Positions 17,007 to 25,880 of a DNA stretch of 64,000 nucleotides are shown in pieces. Every line of letters begins with the position of its first letter. Position 1 is the first letter of the stretch. The position numbers were made by a program, and so were the translations under genes. The notes under the pieces are model-generated. The model saw only the letters and a program-made list of their open reading frames with translations, did not search any database and was not told where the DNA came from. The DNA lies in the NCBI GenBank assembly GCA_028724265.1, contig JAQYDG010000008.1:116161-180160 (forward strand). Reading direction: 5' to 3'. This stretch comes from Actinomycetaceae bacterium (lineage in GTDB: Bacteria; Actinomycetota; Actinomycetes; Actinomycetales; Actinomycetaceae).

Positions 17007-17393
17007 TCGTCGTCCCCGCCGGCTGAGATCCCATGCACAAATGCCTTCCGCTTCCGTATGTTGACGAGGTTTCCAGGCAGCCGGATCCCCTGCCGGCGAT
17101 ACGCTGGATACACTGCAAACAGATTTAACTCTAGCGCCCTCAGCGGTGTATTCACCCATTGCACGCGCTCCGGGAATTGCGCATGCTGTGACTACGCATC
17201 CGCGTGCCCGCGCCTGTAACGAGATGTCCATGCCCGCTAGCAGCGGGGCTAGCGTTGCGTGTGATGTTTTCGTTACACTTCAACTGTTACAGATGTGATG
17301 AATGTGAACGATGTTCATTCTGCACCGTTCACGGCGCCGTGCTCGCGGCACATCGTTCGTTGTGTATGGGTATTCTCGCGTGGGGTTGAGTTG
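17007..17393. promoter_or_regulatory. Divergent intergenic region with dyad symmetry
   Basis: This 387-bp gap separates the minus-strand DUF6541 gene from the GH25 gene. GTGAACG at 17304-17310 and CGTTCAC at 17326-17332 form an inverted repeat, and GAACGATGTTC (17306-17316) is a nested dyad. They are candidate operator sites for the GH25 gene. No clear -35/-10 pair was identified, and no further gene is seen. Confidence 0.35.
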
Positions 17394-19514
17394 ATGACGA
17401 AGAGGCATACTGCAGGGATAGTTGCAACGGTAGTCGCCTTAGTGGCAAGTCTGGGCATGACAACACTCAGCGTGGATGCGCAGTCCTCCACAGGTACAGC
17501 GTCTGGATACACGAGCGGCGCGCCTGTTGATGTACACGCGTATCTGAATGCCCAGCGCTCCGTCACATATTCAGTACCCTCCACTGCAAAGCAGGCCTCC
17601 ACAACAACAATGCCGGAGAATCCTAGCTTCGACGTACCTCCCGATGTTGATTCAGCCATTCCTGATGACGCACAACTTGTGTCCGAAGACTATGCAACAT
17701 TGGACGACGGAACCCTGAAAGACGTCCAGACTGGCAACGTCGTCACAGATAGCAGCCTTGTGGGAACGACAGAACAACCGCCGGATCCACGCGAGAAGAC
17801 CCATGGGAAGTCGTTTATCCCCGTCAGTGTTGCCGACGTCCGCGAGGCGATCCCCGCCTCAACACGCAATGCCACCTTCACCACGAATTCACACAATCCA
17901 CAGAATTCACATGCAACAAATTTAGCGTTGCAGCCTAATTCCCGTGGTGCACATTGGGGAACATACAACGGCATGCCAGCTTTCTTCGAAAAAAGCGGCA
18001 GCCTCTTTGCACTTCAGGCACATGGCGTTGTAGACGTCTCCAAGTACCAGGGCACTATTGACTGGGCGAAGGCCAAGGCTGCGGGCGTGGAGGGAGCGAT
18101 CGTCAGAATTGGATACGGTGACGAAACCGTAGACCCACAGGCGAAGCGCAATATTAGCGAACTCAAGCGCCTGCATATCCCCTTCGGCATTTACCTGTAT
18201 TCATATGCATACGATTCTGCTTTTGCCGCAAAAGAAGGCACATTCGTTGTGAAAACGCTGAAGTCTTTTGGCGTCACACCCAGCGACTTGTCCTACCCTG
18301 TGGTCTACGACCTTGAGCAGTGGACGTGGAGGGGCCATAAGGTACCGAGTAGTACGCGCATCTATGACGGTATCGTCAATGCGTGGTTCGGGAAACTTCG
18401 CGCTGCAGGATTCAGCGACTTGTCCGTCTACTCCTATCGGGCATATCTCGATTCGGCTCTCAACTCACCAAATATTCGATCGAAAACGCGCTGGGTAGCA
18501 GCCTACAGCGACCACGTGGGATTTCCTTTTTACACTAATGACCGGGGATGGCAGTACTCGTCAAACGGGCGGGTTGCCGGCATCAACGCGGACGTGGATC
18601 TGAACGCGTTCGGTTATCGCCAACCCGTGACACTCGCGGGGCAAGATCGCACCCGCACATCTATCCTCATCGCGCAATTCGCATTCCCTCAGGGTGCAGA
18701 TACGGTCTACCTGGCTCGTTCGGACGTCTATGCGGATGCACTGGCAGCAGGAGCACTCACTGACGGGCCGATTATTCTCGTTACGCAGGCCGCCTCGTCA
18801 CGCACCGCAGCTGCCGCATATGTGAAAAATGCGCATCCACACACGGTGATTGCCCTCGGTGGGAAGGACGCCGTCAGCGATGCCACCTTGAAGAGTGTTG
18901 CGGGCTCCACCCCCAAAACACGTATCACGGGAAGTAACCGCTATGCCACATCTGCAAATATTGCGCAGCGCGTGAAGCAGCTGAATCCACGGATGAACCG
19001 CATATATCTTGCCGAAGCATCGGAGGGGGTTGACGCCTTGGCGGCTGGATCCCTGACGGACGGCCCCGTCCTTCTTGTTCCGCGCTCGGGTTCGCTCCCC
19101 ACACAAACCGCAGCTGCCATCGCCGCCATCAAACCCAGTAAAGTTGTTGCGCTTGGAAACACCGGAGCGGTGTCGAACAGCATCTTGAGTCAGGCAGCGA
19201 AAGGACGCCAACAAGGGCGCATCGGGGGATCGAATCGCTATGCGACAGCGATTGCCATCGCCAAAGAACAGTTCGCACAGGGATCCACATTCGTATACCT
19301 TGCTTCGGGAAAGAACCCGGTTGATGCGATCGCCGGTGGCGTTCTGAAAAATGGACCAATTCTTTTAGTTCCGAACGCTCTGGGCAACAAGCTCGACGCG
19401 TCAGTCGGAGCAGAAATAAGGCGCCTGGGTGCGACGACGGTCATGCCATTGGGTGGAACGAAAGTTATCTCTGATGCTATCCGGCGCGACGCGATAACAC
19501 GATATGTGAGGTGA
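17394..19514 (+). CDS. Secreted GH25 muramidase with three CW_binding_2 repeats
   Basis: Cell-wall hydrolase of 706 residues. A signal peptide (M-T-K-R-H then a hydrophobic stretch, cleavage near DAQS at ~31) is followed by a ~180-residue low-complexity spacer. The GH25 domain begins at GVVDVSKYQG (Asp near 214) and has the catalytic YDLEQW (Asp 306, Glu 308). Residues ~416-706 form three CW_binding_2 repeats, each with A-D-A-L/D-A-I-A-G and G-G-x-x-A/x-S-D type motifs (e.g. YADALAAGALTDGP). The family cleaves the MurNAc-GlcNAc bond, and the repeats bind wall polymers non-covalently. ATG 17394 follows GGGGTTGAG. Its placement beside the polysaccharide locus suggests that it remodels or docks onto that wall. 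Confidence 0.92.
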   Translation: MTKRHTAGIVATVVALVASLGMTTLSVDAQSSTGTASGYTSGAPVDVHAYLNAQRSVTYSVPSTAKQASTTTMPENPSFDVPPDVDSAIPDDAQLVSEDYATLDDGTLKDVQTGNVVTDSSLVGTTEQPPDPREKTHGKSFIPVSVADVREAIPASTRNATFTTNSHNPQNSHATNLALQPNSRGAHWGTYNGMPAFFEKSGSLFALQAHGVVDVSKYQGTIDWAKAKAAGVEGAIVRIGYGDETVDPQAKRNISELKRLHIPFGIYLYSYAYDSAFAAKEGTFVVKTLKSFGVTPSDLSYPVVYDLEQWTWRGHKVPSSTRIYDGIVNAWFGKLRAAGFSDLSVYSYRAYLDSALNSPNIRSKTRWVAAYSDHVGFPFYTNDRGWQYSSNGRVAGINADVDLNAFGYRQPVTLAGQDRTRTSILIAQFAFPQGADTVYLARSDVYADALAAGALTDGPIILVTQAASSRTAAAAYVKNAHPHTVIALGGKDAVSDATLKSVAGSTPKTRITGSNRYATSANIAQRVKQLNPRMNRIYLAEASEGVDALAAGSLTDGPVLLVPRSGSLPTQTAAAIAAIKPSKVVALGNTGAVSNSILSQAAKGRQQGRIGGSNRYATAIAIAKEQFAQGSTFVYLASGKNPVDAIAGGVLKNGPILLVPNALGNKLDASVGAEIRRLGATTVMPLGGTKVISDAIRRDAITRYVR

Positions 19515-19538
19515 AATCTCGCAGCGTTCACCTCACAT
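19504..19538 (+). terminator. Hairpin at the end of the GH25 gene
   Basis: ATGTGAGGTGA at 19504-19514, which contains the last codons and the stop, pairs perfectly with TCACCTCACAT at 19528-19538. No U-tract follows, so termination efficiency is uncertain. Confidence 0.5.
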
Positions 19539-19832
19539 TGAACCATCACGCCCGCACGTTCCGAACACGTTGCTCGCCCCTATTGTCAGCACATGCGGTC
19601 TGTCGCCTCTGTGATCCAGTTCATATAACACTGTATTGTTGTGCTATATCAAGAGATGTAAGCTCAGCTGCAAGGTACTGAGACGTGCCTTATTGATAGG
19701 TGAATTCGTGTTCACCCGTATTGAAGCTAGGCGCAATTGAAAGGTAGGCGCTCATGTTTCATCGCAGTACTGGCACTCGGCTGGTCGGATAAATAACAAC
19801 GTATGTCGAGATGATGAAAAAAGGGGTGCACC
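19539..19832. other. Intergenic region before the 19833 gene
   Basis: No gene is seen. AT-rich patches around 19620-19660 could hold the promoter for the small membrane protein, but I cannot assign boxes with confidence. Confidence 0.4.
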
Positions 19833-20309
19833 ATGAATAAGACGCACAAGACGCTGTTGGTTTTTTCTTTATTCTCTATTATCGGCCTCGTTCTTTTGAT
19901 GCCGATCATCAACGCCAATGTTTCCGATATGTATGACGCGTGGGGTCCAGGTTTGTCCCACAAGTCCGTCCTTGTTCTTGCAATGACGCTGCTTCCCGTC
20001 CCTACTATTATCGGCATGTTCGGCGTCGCCGTCTTCGCGCGGAACGACAATCTCCCGTGGATTCTTCAGTGGTTGGCCTTCTCGTTCTGGGCACAAGCCG
20101 CATTCTGCCTTGCTATCCCAGTGCTTTTAGCAACACTGGAACATGAACTCAATTTTCCCACTCTTGCAATGCCGGCCCTCGGGATCTGCGCATCACTTGC
20201 TTTCGTCTTTTTCCTCCGTTCGATCCAGGAAAATATAGCATCGAAAAATTCGGATCACACCGCACTAAGTGTTGAAACAGTTAAACAGCCAGAGATCGTT
20301 TCGCACTAA
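19833..20309 (+). CDS. Small four-helix membrane protein, function unknown
   Basis: A 158-residue protein not recognised as any known family. Four hydrophobic helices are visible, near residues 8-28, 45-70, 78-102 and 110-130. The first is followed by a short extracytoplasmic loop (NANVSDMYDAWGPG), and a polar cytosolic tail of about 25 residues ends the protein. ATG 19833 has GGGGTG 7 nt upstream. It stands alone between the GH25 gene and a strong bidirectional hairpin, so it is probably a monocistronic unit. No enzymatic motif is visible. Confidence 0.75.
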   Translation: MNKTHKTLLVFSLFSIIGLVLLMPIINANVSDMYDAWGPGLSHKSVLVLAMTLLPVPTIIGMFGVAVFARNDNLPWILQWLAFSFWAQAAFCLAIPVLLATLEHELNFPTLAMPALGICASLAFVFFLRSIQENIASKNSDHTALSVETVKQPEIVSH

Positions 20310-20342
20310 TCATTTTTAACACTCGCTTTGATAGATATTTTT

Positions 20343-20388
20343 AATGGGTGTGGCGTGATGATTCTCGAACTTTCACACCACACCCATT
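20343..20388 (+). terminator. Strong hairpin after the 19833 gene
   Basis: AATGGGTGTGGCGTGA at 20343-20358 pairs with TCACACCACACCCATT at 20373-20388 over 16 bp with one G-U pair; the loop is 14 nt. AT-rich sequence flanks both sides, so it may terminate transcription in either direction. Confidence 0.7.
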
Positions 20389-20770
20389 ATCCATGCAGTA
20401 GACGGCAGCACACCGAAGGTCTGCATCCCCGCAAACATGAGAGCGACCAGCTAGAGAACAACCGGCCAGCTGGGTAAGCATTCACTGAGCACACTCGTGT
20501 CGTTAGCAAGCTGCTGAGAACGCCGCACAAAAGTTGGATTCTGTTAGGGTTCCCCGCCTGCTTCCAGAGTTTCTATCGCGGAGTGCCCATCAAGGACCTG
20601 CGGGATTTCACCCTTAATCATCGGCGGGAATTCCGTGGAGATAAGCGGCGGCGTATTGAAATGTTGGACTGCGCATAGGTGCGATTCTATTATTGATGGA
20701 GTGTGATGGAGTTGTGACGGCACCCTGCGGAAAATTAGAAAAATAAAGGCACTCCACGGAGTGCCTCAAA
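20389..20770. other. Gene-free stretch upstream of the tRNA-Ser 3' end
   Basis: About 380 bp without a convincing ORF. I searched it by eye for SRP RNA, RNase P RNA and tmRNA signatures because tRNA-Ser/tadA neighbourhoods often hold one, and found none. It remains unexplained. Confidence 0.4.
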
Positions 20771-20858
20771 TGGCGGTAGCGGCGGGATTTGAACCCGCGG
20801 TGGCTTGCACCACACAGCATTTCGAGTGCTGCACCTTCGGCCGCTCGGACACGCTACC
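20771..20858 (-). tRNA. tRNA-Ser(CGA)
   Basis: Class II tRNA on the minus strand with acceptor stem GGTAGCG/CGCTACC, discriminator G and encoded CCA (20771-20773). The T-arm is GCGGG-TTCAAAT-CCCGC, and a long variable arm is present, as in serine tRNAs. The anticodon loop CTCGAAA places anticodon CGA at 20822-20824, reading UCG. It lies immediately downstream of tadA in the same direction. Confidence 0.95.
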
Positions 20859-20994
20859 GCCGTCAATACTACCGTCTCGCTGCTCAACACGCCAACCTCG
20901 GGGATTCCCGTATTCAGTGGACAGTTTCTAATTCGGCGCAGCAAAGGCTCTATGCTGGCTATGCTGGCAGGCTGACGCCCCTTTATTGTCCTGT

Positions 20995-21504
20995 CTATCG
21001 TTCCTCGTCACGCTTGAGAGCGAAAAAACCTCTCAACATGGCTTCACACTCGGTTTCGCGCACGCCGCCGATCACCTCTACTTGGTAGGGTCCACGTGAA
21101 TCGCGAAGAACGTCACGCAGCGATCCAGCCGCACCAGCCTGAGCATCCCATGCCCCAAAAACCACCCGAGGAATCCTTGCAGCGACAATGGCTCCCGCAC
21201 ACATCGTGCACGGTTCGAGGGTCACATAGAGACTACAATCAACGAGTCGCCACCTGCCTAATGCGAAAGCAGCTTCCCGGATCGCAGCGATCTCTGCATG
21301 ACCGGTCGGATCTTTCTTTGCCTCTCGCGTGTTGAATACATGTGCCACGATCTCGCGTGTTTCACGTTGAACAATCACTGCGCCGACGGGCACATCACCC
21401 GCCTGTGCCGCACGACGTGCCTGCTGAATCGCAACGTCCATCATGTGCTCGTCCATCACTCGCTCATCGTCCATCGCTCGCTCACCCCACGTCCTGTTGT
21501 TCAT
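20995..21504 (-). CDS. tadA: tRNA-specific adenosine deaminase TadA
   Basis: Deaminates A34 to inosine in tRNA-Arg(ACG), allowing one tRNA to read CGU, CGC and CGA. The 169-residue protein has the zinc and catalytic motif GHAEIAAIRE (His 69, Glu 71) and PCTMCAGAI (Cys 99, Cys 102) of the cytidine-deaminase fold. ATG 21504 has AGGAAG 7 nt upstream; several downstream Met codons (11, 17, 21) could also be used and would give a more usual length. The substrate tRNA-Arg(ACG) is encoded in this window at 30798. tRNA-Ser(CGA) follows in the same direction. Confidence 0.95.
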   Translation of the reverse strand: MNNRTWGERAMDDERVMDEHMMDVAIQQARRAAQAGDVPVGAVIVQRETREIVAHVFNTREAKKDPTGHAEIAAIREAAFALGRWRLVDCSLYVTLEPCTMCAGAIVAARIPRVVFGAWDAQAGAAGSLRDVLRDSRGPYQVEVIGGVRETECEAMLRGFFALKRDEER

Positions 21505-21869
21505 CCGTCCACTTCCTTCGCCCCGGCAGCGCCTGCCCTGTATATATTCGCATACACCGCCGTTGACACCATTGATATAGGTTCACATGCATCTCCATAT
21601 GTCTCAATGCGTCTACCTCTATGAGTCGTCGTTCCATTGATGAATGCCGAGCGGTAGCACGTGACAATAACACGCGCGAGAAGACGCGCATCGGCAGTGA
21701 TCTCACGCACGCGATCACATCAGCTACCAAGAGCATGATGCGCCAGAGGATCCCAACGGCAACCCAGAGGCGATCAGCATAGCGTGCACCGCGCCCGACC
21801 AACTGTGCGCAAACGGTCTAACCGTGCAACAACGCATCATGCACACAAATGCCCTGCTACATTTGAACT
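21505..21869. other. 365-bp divergent region between tadA and upp
   Basis: No gene is supported here. The upp promoter hexamer lies at its right end (21858-21863). The remainder shows no clear repeats or RNA structure by eye. Confidence 0.4.
21858..21863 (+). promoter_or_regulatory. -10 hexamer TACATT, leaderless start of upp
   Basis: TACATT ends 6 nt before the upp ATG and no Shine-Dalgarno intervenes, so the transcript should begin at the start codon. Confidence 0.55.
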
Positions 21870-22508
21870 ATGCGTACATTAATCATTGACCACCCGCTAG
21901 TTGACCACAAGCTTGCCGTTTTGCGTGACAAAACCACCCCATCCGTCGTCTTTCGCCAACTGGTGGAAGAACTCGTCACACTGCTGGCGTATGAAGCCAC
22001 TCGAGATGTCCGTGTGGAAGATGTGGAAATTGAGACGCCTCTCACCACGATGACGGCTCGGAAGCTCACGCGCCCACGCCCGGTCGTCGTACCGATTTTG
22101 CGCGCCGGCCTCGGCATGCTCGAAGGCATGAGCAAGCTGCTGCCAACCGCCGAAATCGGATTCCTTGGAATGAAGCGTGACGAAACAACGCTGGAGGCTA
22201 TCACCTATGCGAACCGGCTCCCAGAAGACCTCTCTGGCCGTCAATGCTTCGTTCTAGATCCGATGCTGGCAACGGGTGGAACGCTGATCGCGTCAATCAA
22301 CTACCTCCTGGAACGCGGAGCGCACGACGTCACCGCCGTGTGCATCTGCGCTGCCCCTGAAGGCCTCACAGCTCTCGAAGACGCAATTGGCGACAAGGCG
22401 AATGTGACGATTGTCGTCGCCGCGCTGGATGATCACCTCAACGAAAATGGGTATATCGTTCCCGGCCTGGGTGACGCGGGTGACCGTCTTTATGGGGTTG
22501 TTGACTAG
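21870..22508 (+). CDS. upp: Uracil phosphoribosyltransferase
   Basis: Salvages uracil: uracil + PRPP to UMP + PPi; cytosolic, 212 residues, the usual length. Conserved parts include [13 protein letters not shown] at 8-20, [10 protein letters not shown] at 74-83, the PRPP loop DPMLATGGT at 130-138 and the C-terminal uracil-binding [12 protein letters not shown] near 195-206. ATG 21870 has no ribosome site and is probably leaderless. It stands alone, convergent with the efflux gene at 22825. Confidence 0.97.
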   Translation: MRTLIIDHPLVDHKLAVLRDKTTPSVVFRQLVEELVTLLAYEATRDVRVEDVEIETPLTTMTARKLTRPRPVVVPILRAGLGMLEGMSKLLPTAEIGFLGMKRDETTLEAITYANRLPEDLSGRQCFVLDPMLATGGTLIASINYLLERGAHDVTAVCICAAPEGLTALEDAIGDKANVTIVVAALDDHLNENGYIVPGLGDAGDRLYGVVD

Positions 22509-22604
22509 CTCCGTCTACTCTCCACACCTGCAGCCAACCCCCACACCTGCACATACACCCGCGTGCACGCAACCTCAGCACATCATTGAGGTACGCAGTA
22601 GCGC

Positions 22605-22653
22605 ATAAGGGGGTATAAACGCATAGAAGGCGAGCCTTATTGAAACCCCTTAT
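22605..22653. other. Two-tier stem-loop downstream of upp
   Basis: ATAAGGGG (22605-22612) pairs with CCCCTTAT (22646-22653), and the interior contains a second stem AAGGC/GCCTT (22627-22638). It may act as a terminator for upp, but there is no clear T-run. Confidence 0.45.
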
Positions 22654-22701
22654 AGGAATGTAGACGCGCATAACAGCGGGAACGTAGAGAAAGAGGATCG
22701 G

Positions 22702-22752
22702 TCAGAAGTGGTTGGCTAGCCACTAAAGCAGCGGCGAACCAACCACTTCTGA
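22702..22752. terminator. 14-bp perfect inverted repeat between convergent upp and MFS genes
   Basis: TCAGAAGTGGTTGG (22702-22715) pairs perfectly with CCAACCACTTCTGA (22739-22752) around a 23-nt loop. Its location between convergent genes suggests a bidirectional terminator; no long T-run follows either arm. Confidence 0.5.
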
Positions 22753-22824
22753 GCATGCCAGCGCTTTTAGCGTACCAAGATCCTTACGGCATGCCTGTGC
22801 ATCTTTCGCGGCTCGTCCGCGCGT

Positions 22825-24666
22825 TTACCTGATCTCACGGTGATGACGCCGCGCTCGCATACGAGACCGACGTTTCAGCTTCGCCGCATCCGGCGCGTTA
22901 TCCCTTGATTTCACCGCTGTTGCGGCCGCGCTACTCGCTCCTGCTTCATTCGTCACGCGAGGGCTCGCATCAACACCGGTCCCAGCATCGAGGTCAACGC
23001 CCGCGCCAGGACGAGGGGCTTCGTCTTCCTCTATCACAGTGGCGACCTGATCCTCAATGTCGATCGTGGTTCTCAGCCGCACGCCCGGCATCGCCATGAC
23101 CGCAATCACGCCAAGGAACGTCACAGCCGCCATCACCACAAAAATGGGGGCGAGCCCATTCCCATACGCCATGCGCACAACGCGCTCAACGTCATCCGGC
23201 AACGCAGCAAGATCAAGAGCACCGGTGCCCTGCTGTTGTGGAAACATTGAACCAAAAGCAGCGCGCACGTCATGCTCGACGGATGTGGCGTAGATCTTTC
23301 CCAGCACCTGAATACCGAACGCTCCTGCCAGGGTGCGGAAAAAGAGAATCGTTGACGTGGTGGCGCCCATAATGCGTAGTGGAACGAGGTTCTGTACGGC
23401 AACAAGCAGCGCACCCGCAGCACCTGCTCCGATACCCATCACCACCATCGACATCGCAATATAAATTAACGGGGTGTCGTGCCGCACCGGAAGAAACATC
23501 AGCATGCCCACAACCATCAGCACCGTGCCGGAAAGCACATACGGCTTCCACCGTCCAGTCAGCGTGAGGCGACGCCCCACCACCGTCGAGGTTGCCATAA
23601 TAAAGAGCACGAGCGGCAACGATAATAGACCAGCCACTGTTGGCGTATAACCGCGCCCATACTGGAAATATTGACCGAAGAACACGGACGTTGCAAACAT
23701 CGCCATGCCCTGCCCTAAATAGGCAACAATCGCCAACGACACCGTACGCACCCGAAAAATAGTGAGCGGAATCAACGGCTCTTTAACGAGCAGTTCAGTG
23801 ATCACAAATGCGATTGCACCCACAACAAAGACGCTCAGAAGCACAATTGAGGGCATACTTCCCGCTGCAAATCCAGAACCGACTCCTGAAATCCAGATCA
23901 AAATTGCTGCGGACGCCGCCGAAATAAGTGCGATACCGAGGAAGTCTATTCGAGCCTTACCCTGGTGAATTTTCATTGTGGACATCTGACGGAACGTGAC
24001 CCACACTGTGGCCAGCACGAATGGCACAGAAATCCAGAAAGTCCAGCGCCAACCCAGCGTATCCACAATAAAACCGCCGATAAGAGGCCCGCCCACAGTG
24101 GACACTGCCATTGTCGCGGACATGTATCCGTTGTAGCGGCCACGTTCACGCGGCGAGACGATGGAGGCCATAATAACCATCGTCAACGTGACCATCATGC
24201 CCATGCCGATACCCTGAAAAATACGATAGGCAATCAGTCTGTTCGGGCTCTGCGCAGCGCCAGAGAGGATAGAGGACACAGCGAATATGAGCAGCGACGC
24301 CATAAACAATTTTTTCTTATCGAAAAGGTCTGCGAGCTTACCCACGATCGGAGTGGTAATAGTATTTGCCAGCAATGCTGACGTCACAATCCACGTGTAC
24401 TGTGACGCGTTTCCGCCAATCTGCGCAATAATCACAGGAAGGGCATTGCCCACAATCGTATTGCTCATACTGCCCACGAACTGTGCGGCTAGCAGGGCGA
24501 TAAAAACCTTCGTCACAGATGACGGATTGCGTAAGGCGGTACGCAGTCCACGCTTAGCTGACGAACGCTGTGCCCGAGGCTTACTGTGGGCGGGAATAAC
24601 ATGTGAGTGGGAGGCAGCCCCCTGGGAAACGCTCTTCTTCTTAATCTGACTAGGATTCTTCTTCAT
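22825..24666 (-). CDS. MFS drug exporter, DHA2 (EmrB/QacA, 14-TM) family
   Basis: Proton-coupled efflux protein of 613 residues with about 14 helices, an Arg/Lys/Ser-rich N-terminal extension of ~50 residues and a ~75-residue cytosolic tail ending in RRSRMRARRHHRE. MFS motif A is visible as GKLADLFDKKK, and motif C as GGPLIGGFI. The first-helix motif, which in many DHA2 proteins is L-D-x-T-I-V-x-x-A-L-P, here reads M-S-N-T-I-V-G-N-A-L-P, so the usual Asp is missing. The start ATG 24666 lacks a ribosome site, and a near-consensus AATAGT lies 7 nt upstream. Substrate unknown. Confidence 0.9.
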   Translation of the reverse strand: MKKNPSQIKKKSVSQGAASHSHVIPAHSKPRAQRSSAKRGLRTALRNPSSVTKVFIALLAAQFVGSMSNTIVGNALPVIIAQIGGNASQYTWIVTSALLANTITTPIVGKLADLFDKKKLFMASLLIFAVSSILSGAAQSPNRLIAYRIFQGIGMGMMVTLTMVIMASIVSPRERGRYNGYMSATMAVSTVGGPLIGGFIVDTLGWRWTFWISVPFVLATVWVTFRQMSTMKIHQGKARIDFLGIALISAASAAILIWISGVGSGFAAGSMPSIVLLSVFVVGAIAFVITELLVKEPLIPLTIFRVRTVSLAIVAYLGQGMAMFATSVFFGQYFQYGRGYTPTVAGLLSLPLVLFIMATSTVVGRRLTLTGRWKPYVLSGTVLMVVGMLMFLPVRHDTPLIYIAMSMVVMGIGAGAAGALLVAVQNLVPLRIMGATTSTILFFRTLAGAFGIQVLGKIYATSVEHDVRAAFGSMFPQQQGTGALDLAALPDDVERVVRMAYGNGLAPIFVVMAAVTFLGVIAVMAMPGVRLRTTIDIEDQVATVIEEDEAPRPGAGVDLDAGTGVDASPRVTNEAGASSAAATAVKSRDNAPDAAKLKRRSRMRARRHHREIR

Positions 24667-24903
24667 CTACTCGACTATTCACAACTTCTTACTCTTACAA
24701 CGAGCATCTTAACTGAAATACCGCCCAGAAATTTCCTCAAAATACCTAAGTTCTTTGATACCTCCAACACATCCACATACGCACCGCAATCCGGAGCGCG
24801 GCACATTCTGGGACGCATCACAACCATCGAGGGCAGCTTGCGGCAACACCAGAATGATGTGGCAGTATCAGAGGGAACATGTCAGCGACAGAACGAGGAA
24901 ACC

Positions 24904-25782
24904 ATGAGTAAGAAAAGCCGCGAGCGGCGTGAACGAGCCGCTCATCCCGAACGCCGCCAGCGCACACAGGCGGAAATCCCCTTCGTGGAACGCCCCTTCG
25001 AGGGACTTCCCGTTGAAGTTGAACTTGTGGGGCTGCGCGATATCCTTCCGATGGCGACGCTTCCGGCTCGAACCACGTCACAGTTCGGCAGCCGCGACCT
25101 GCTGCTGACCACCACCCTTCCAGGCATGAACGCAGCACTGTACCGCAAAGATGGCATTTTGCTGATTGCCACGCAGATGATCACCAAATCTGGCGACGCT
25201 TCCCGCGATATAGCCTCCTCCATCGAACATGGCATCGAGCTCAAACCCGAATCTTCCTGGGCTCCAGATGGTCTTCCAGAGCCAGGGCTTCGCCTGCAGG
25301 ATATTCTCGATCCGGAGGGCTTCGGCGATCTCAAAATATGGGAGACTCCGGAATATTGGATGACTGACGACGAACTGGCAGACCCGAACACCACGGAGCT
25401 GCTCAATCAGGCTCGTGACGAGGTGCCCCCGATGGCGGAGATCGACGGAATTCGCGGCGCCTATTGGACGCGCATGGGTTCCGAATTCCTGAGGTGGGTA
25501 CGCCCCGAACCACGCGATGCCGTGCTTGACGGCGTAGCGCGTCTGCGTGCAGCAGCTGAAGCAGACTTCGAGGGGGGCCGATTTATTGGAGTCTTCCGGT
25601 TTTTAGGGCTTGCGATCCCCGTTTGGGAACTCGATCGAGGCACGGAAGCTGACGAACTTCCAGCGCCGCTCGCCCAGTTCCAGTCCCACTTGGAGGAGGC
25701 TATCGCGTCTACTGCCCCACTGACGCCCGATCAGAAACGAGCTCGCGCAGGCGTCGTTTCCCGCCAGGTTGTGCTGCGCTAG
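24904..25782 (+). CDS. DUF5926 family protein
   Basis: A 292-residue soluble protein conserved in actinobacteria; its function is not known. It begins with a Lys/Arg-rich segment (MSKKSRERRERAAHPERR) and contains VPFEGLP-like and WAPDGLPEPG segments, a WMTDDEL acidic patch and a C-terminal GVVSRQVVLR. No membrane helix or catalytic motif is visible. ATG 24904 follows GAGGAAACC; an in-frame extension upstream to 24607 is rejected. It is followed by a long palindrome and then the GT2 gene. Assignment to DUF5926 is from memory of the family pattern. Confidence 0.75.
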   Translation: MSKKSRERRERAAHPERRQRTQAEIPFVERPFEGLPVEVELVGLRDILPMATLPARTTSQFGSRDLLLTTTLPGMNAALYRKDGILLIATQMITKSGDASRDIASSIEHGIELKPESSWAPDGLPEPGLRLQDILDPEGFGDLKIWETPEYWMTDDELADPNTTELLNQARDEVPPMAEIDGIRGAYWTRMGSEFLRWVRPEPRDAVLDGVARLRAAAEADFEGGRFIGVFRFLGLAIPVWELDRGTEADELPAPLAQFQSHLEEAIASTAPLTPDQKRARAGVVSRQVVLR

Positions 25783-25800
25783 CTTTCGCTCCTTGCCGGA

Positions 25801-25834
25801 GATGGCAGTCAGGTGCCGGCGCCTGGCTGCCATC
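25801..25834 (+). terminator. 34-bp nearly perfect palindrome after the DUF5926 gene
   Basis: GATGGCAGTCAGGTGCC is followed without spacer by GGCGCCTGGCTGCCATC; the halves pair over 17 bp with two G-U pairs. It starts 18 nt after the stop codon. It is most likely a terminator, though no U-tract follows. Confidence 0.55.
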
Positions 25835-25867
25835 GTTGCTGGTCACGGAATCAGTGAAGTTTGCTTG

Positions 25868-25873
25868 TAAGAT
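25868..25873 (+). promoter_or_regulatory. -10 hexamer TAAGAT, leaderless start of the GT2 gene
   Basis: TAAGAT ends 7 nt before ATG 25881, with no Shine-Dalgarno. Confidence 0.6.
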
Positions 25874-25880
25874 GTGAATT

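Noticed and set aside
20310..20770. Possible SRP RNA, RNase P RNA or tmRNA near tRNA-Ser
   Set aside because: None of the conserved cores (SRP GGAAGC apical domain, RNase P GAGGAAAGTCC, tmRNA tRNA-like ends) could be found.
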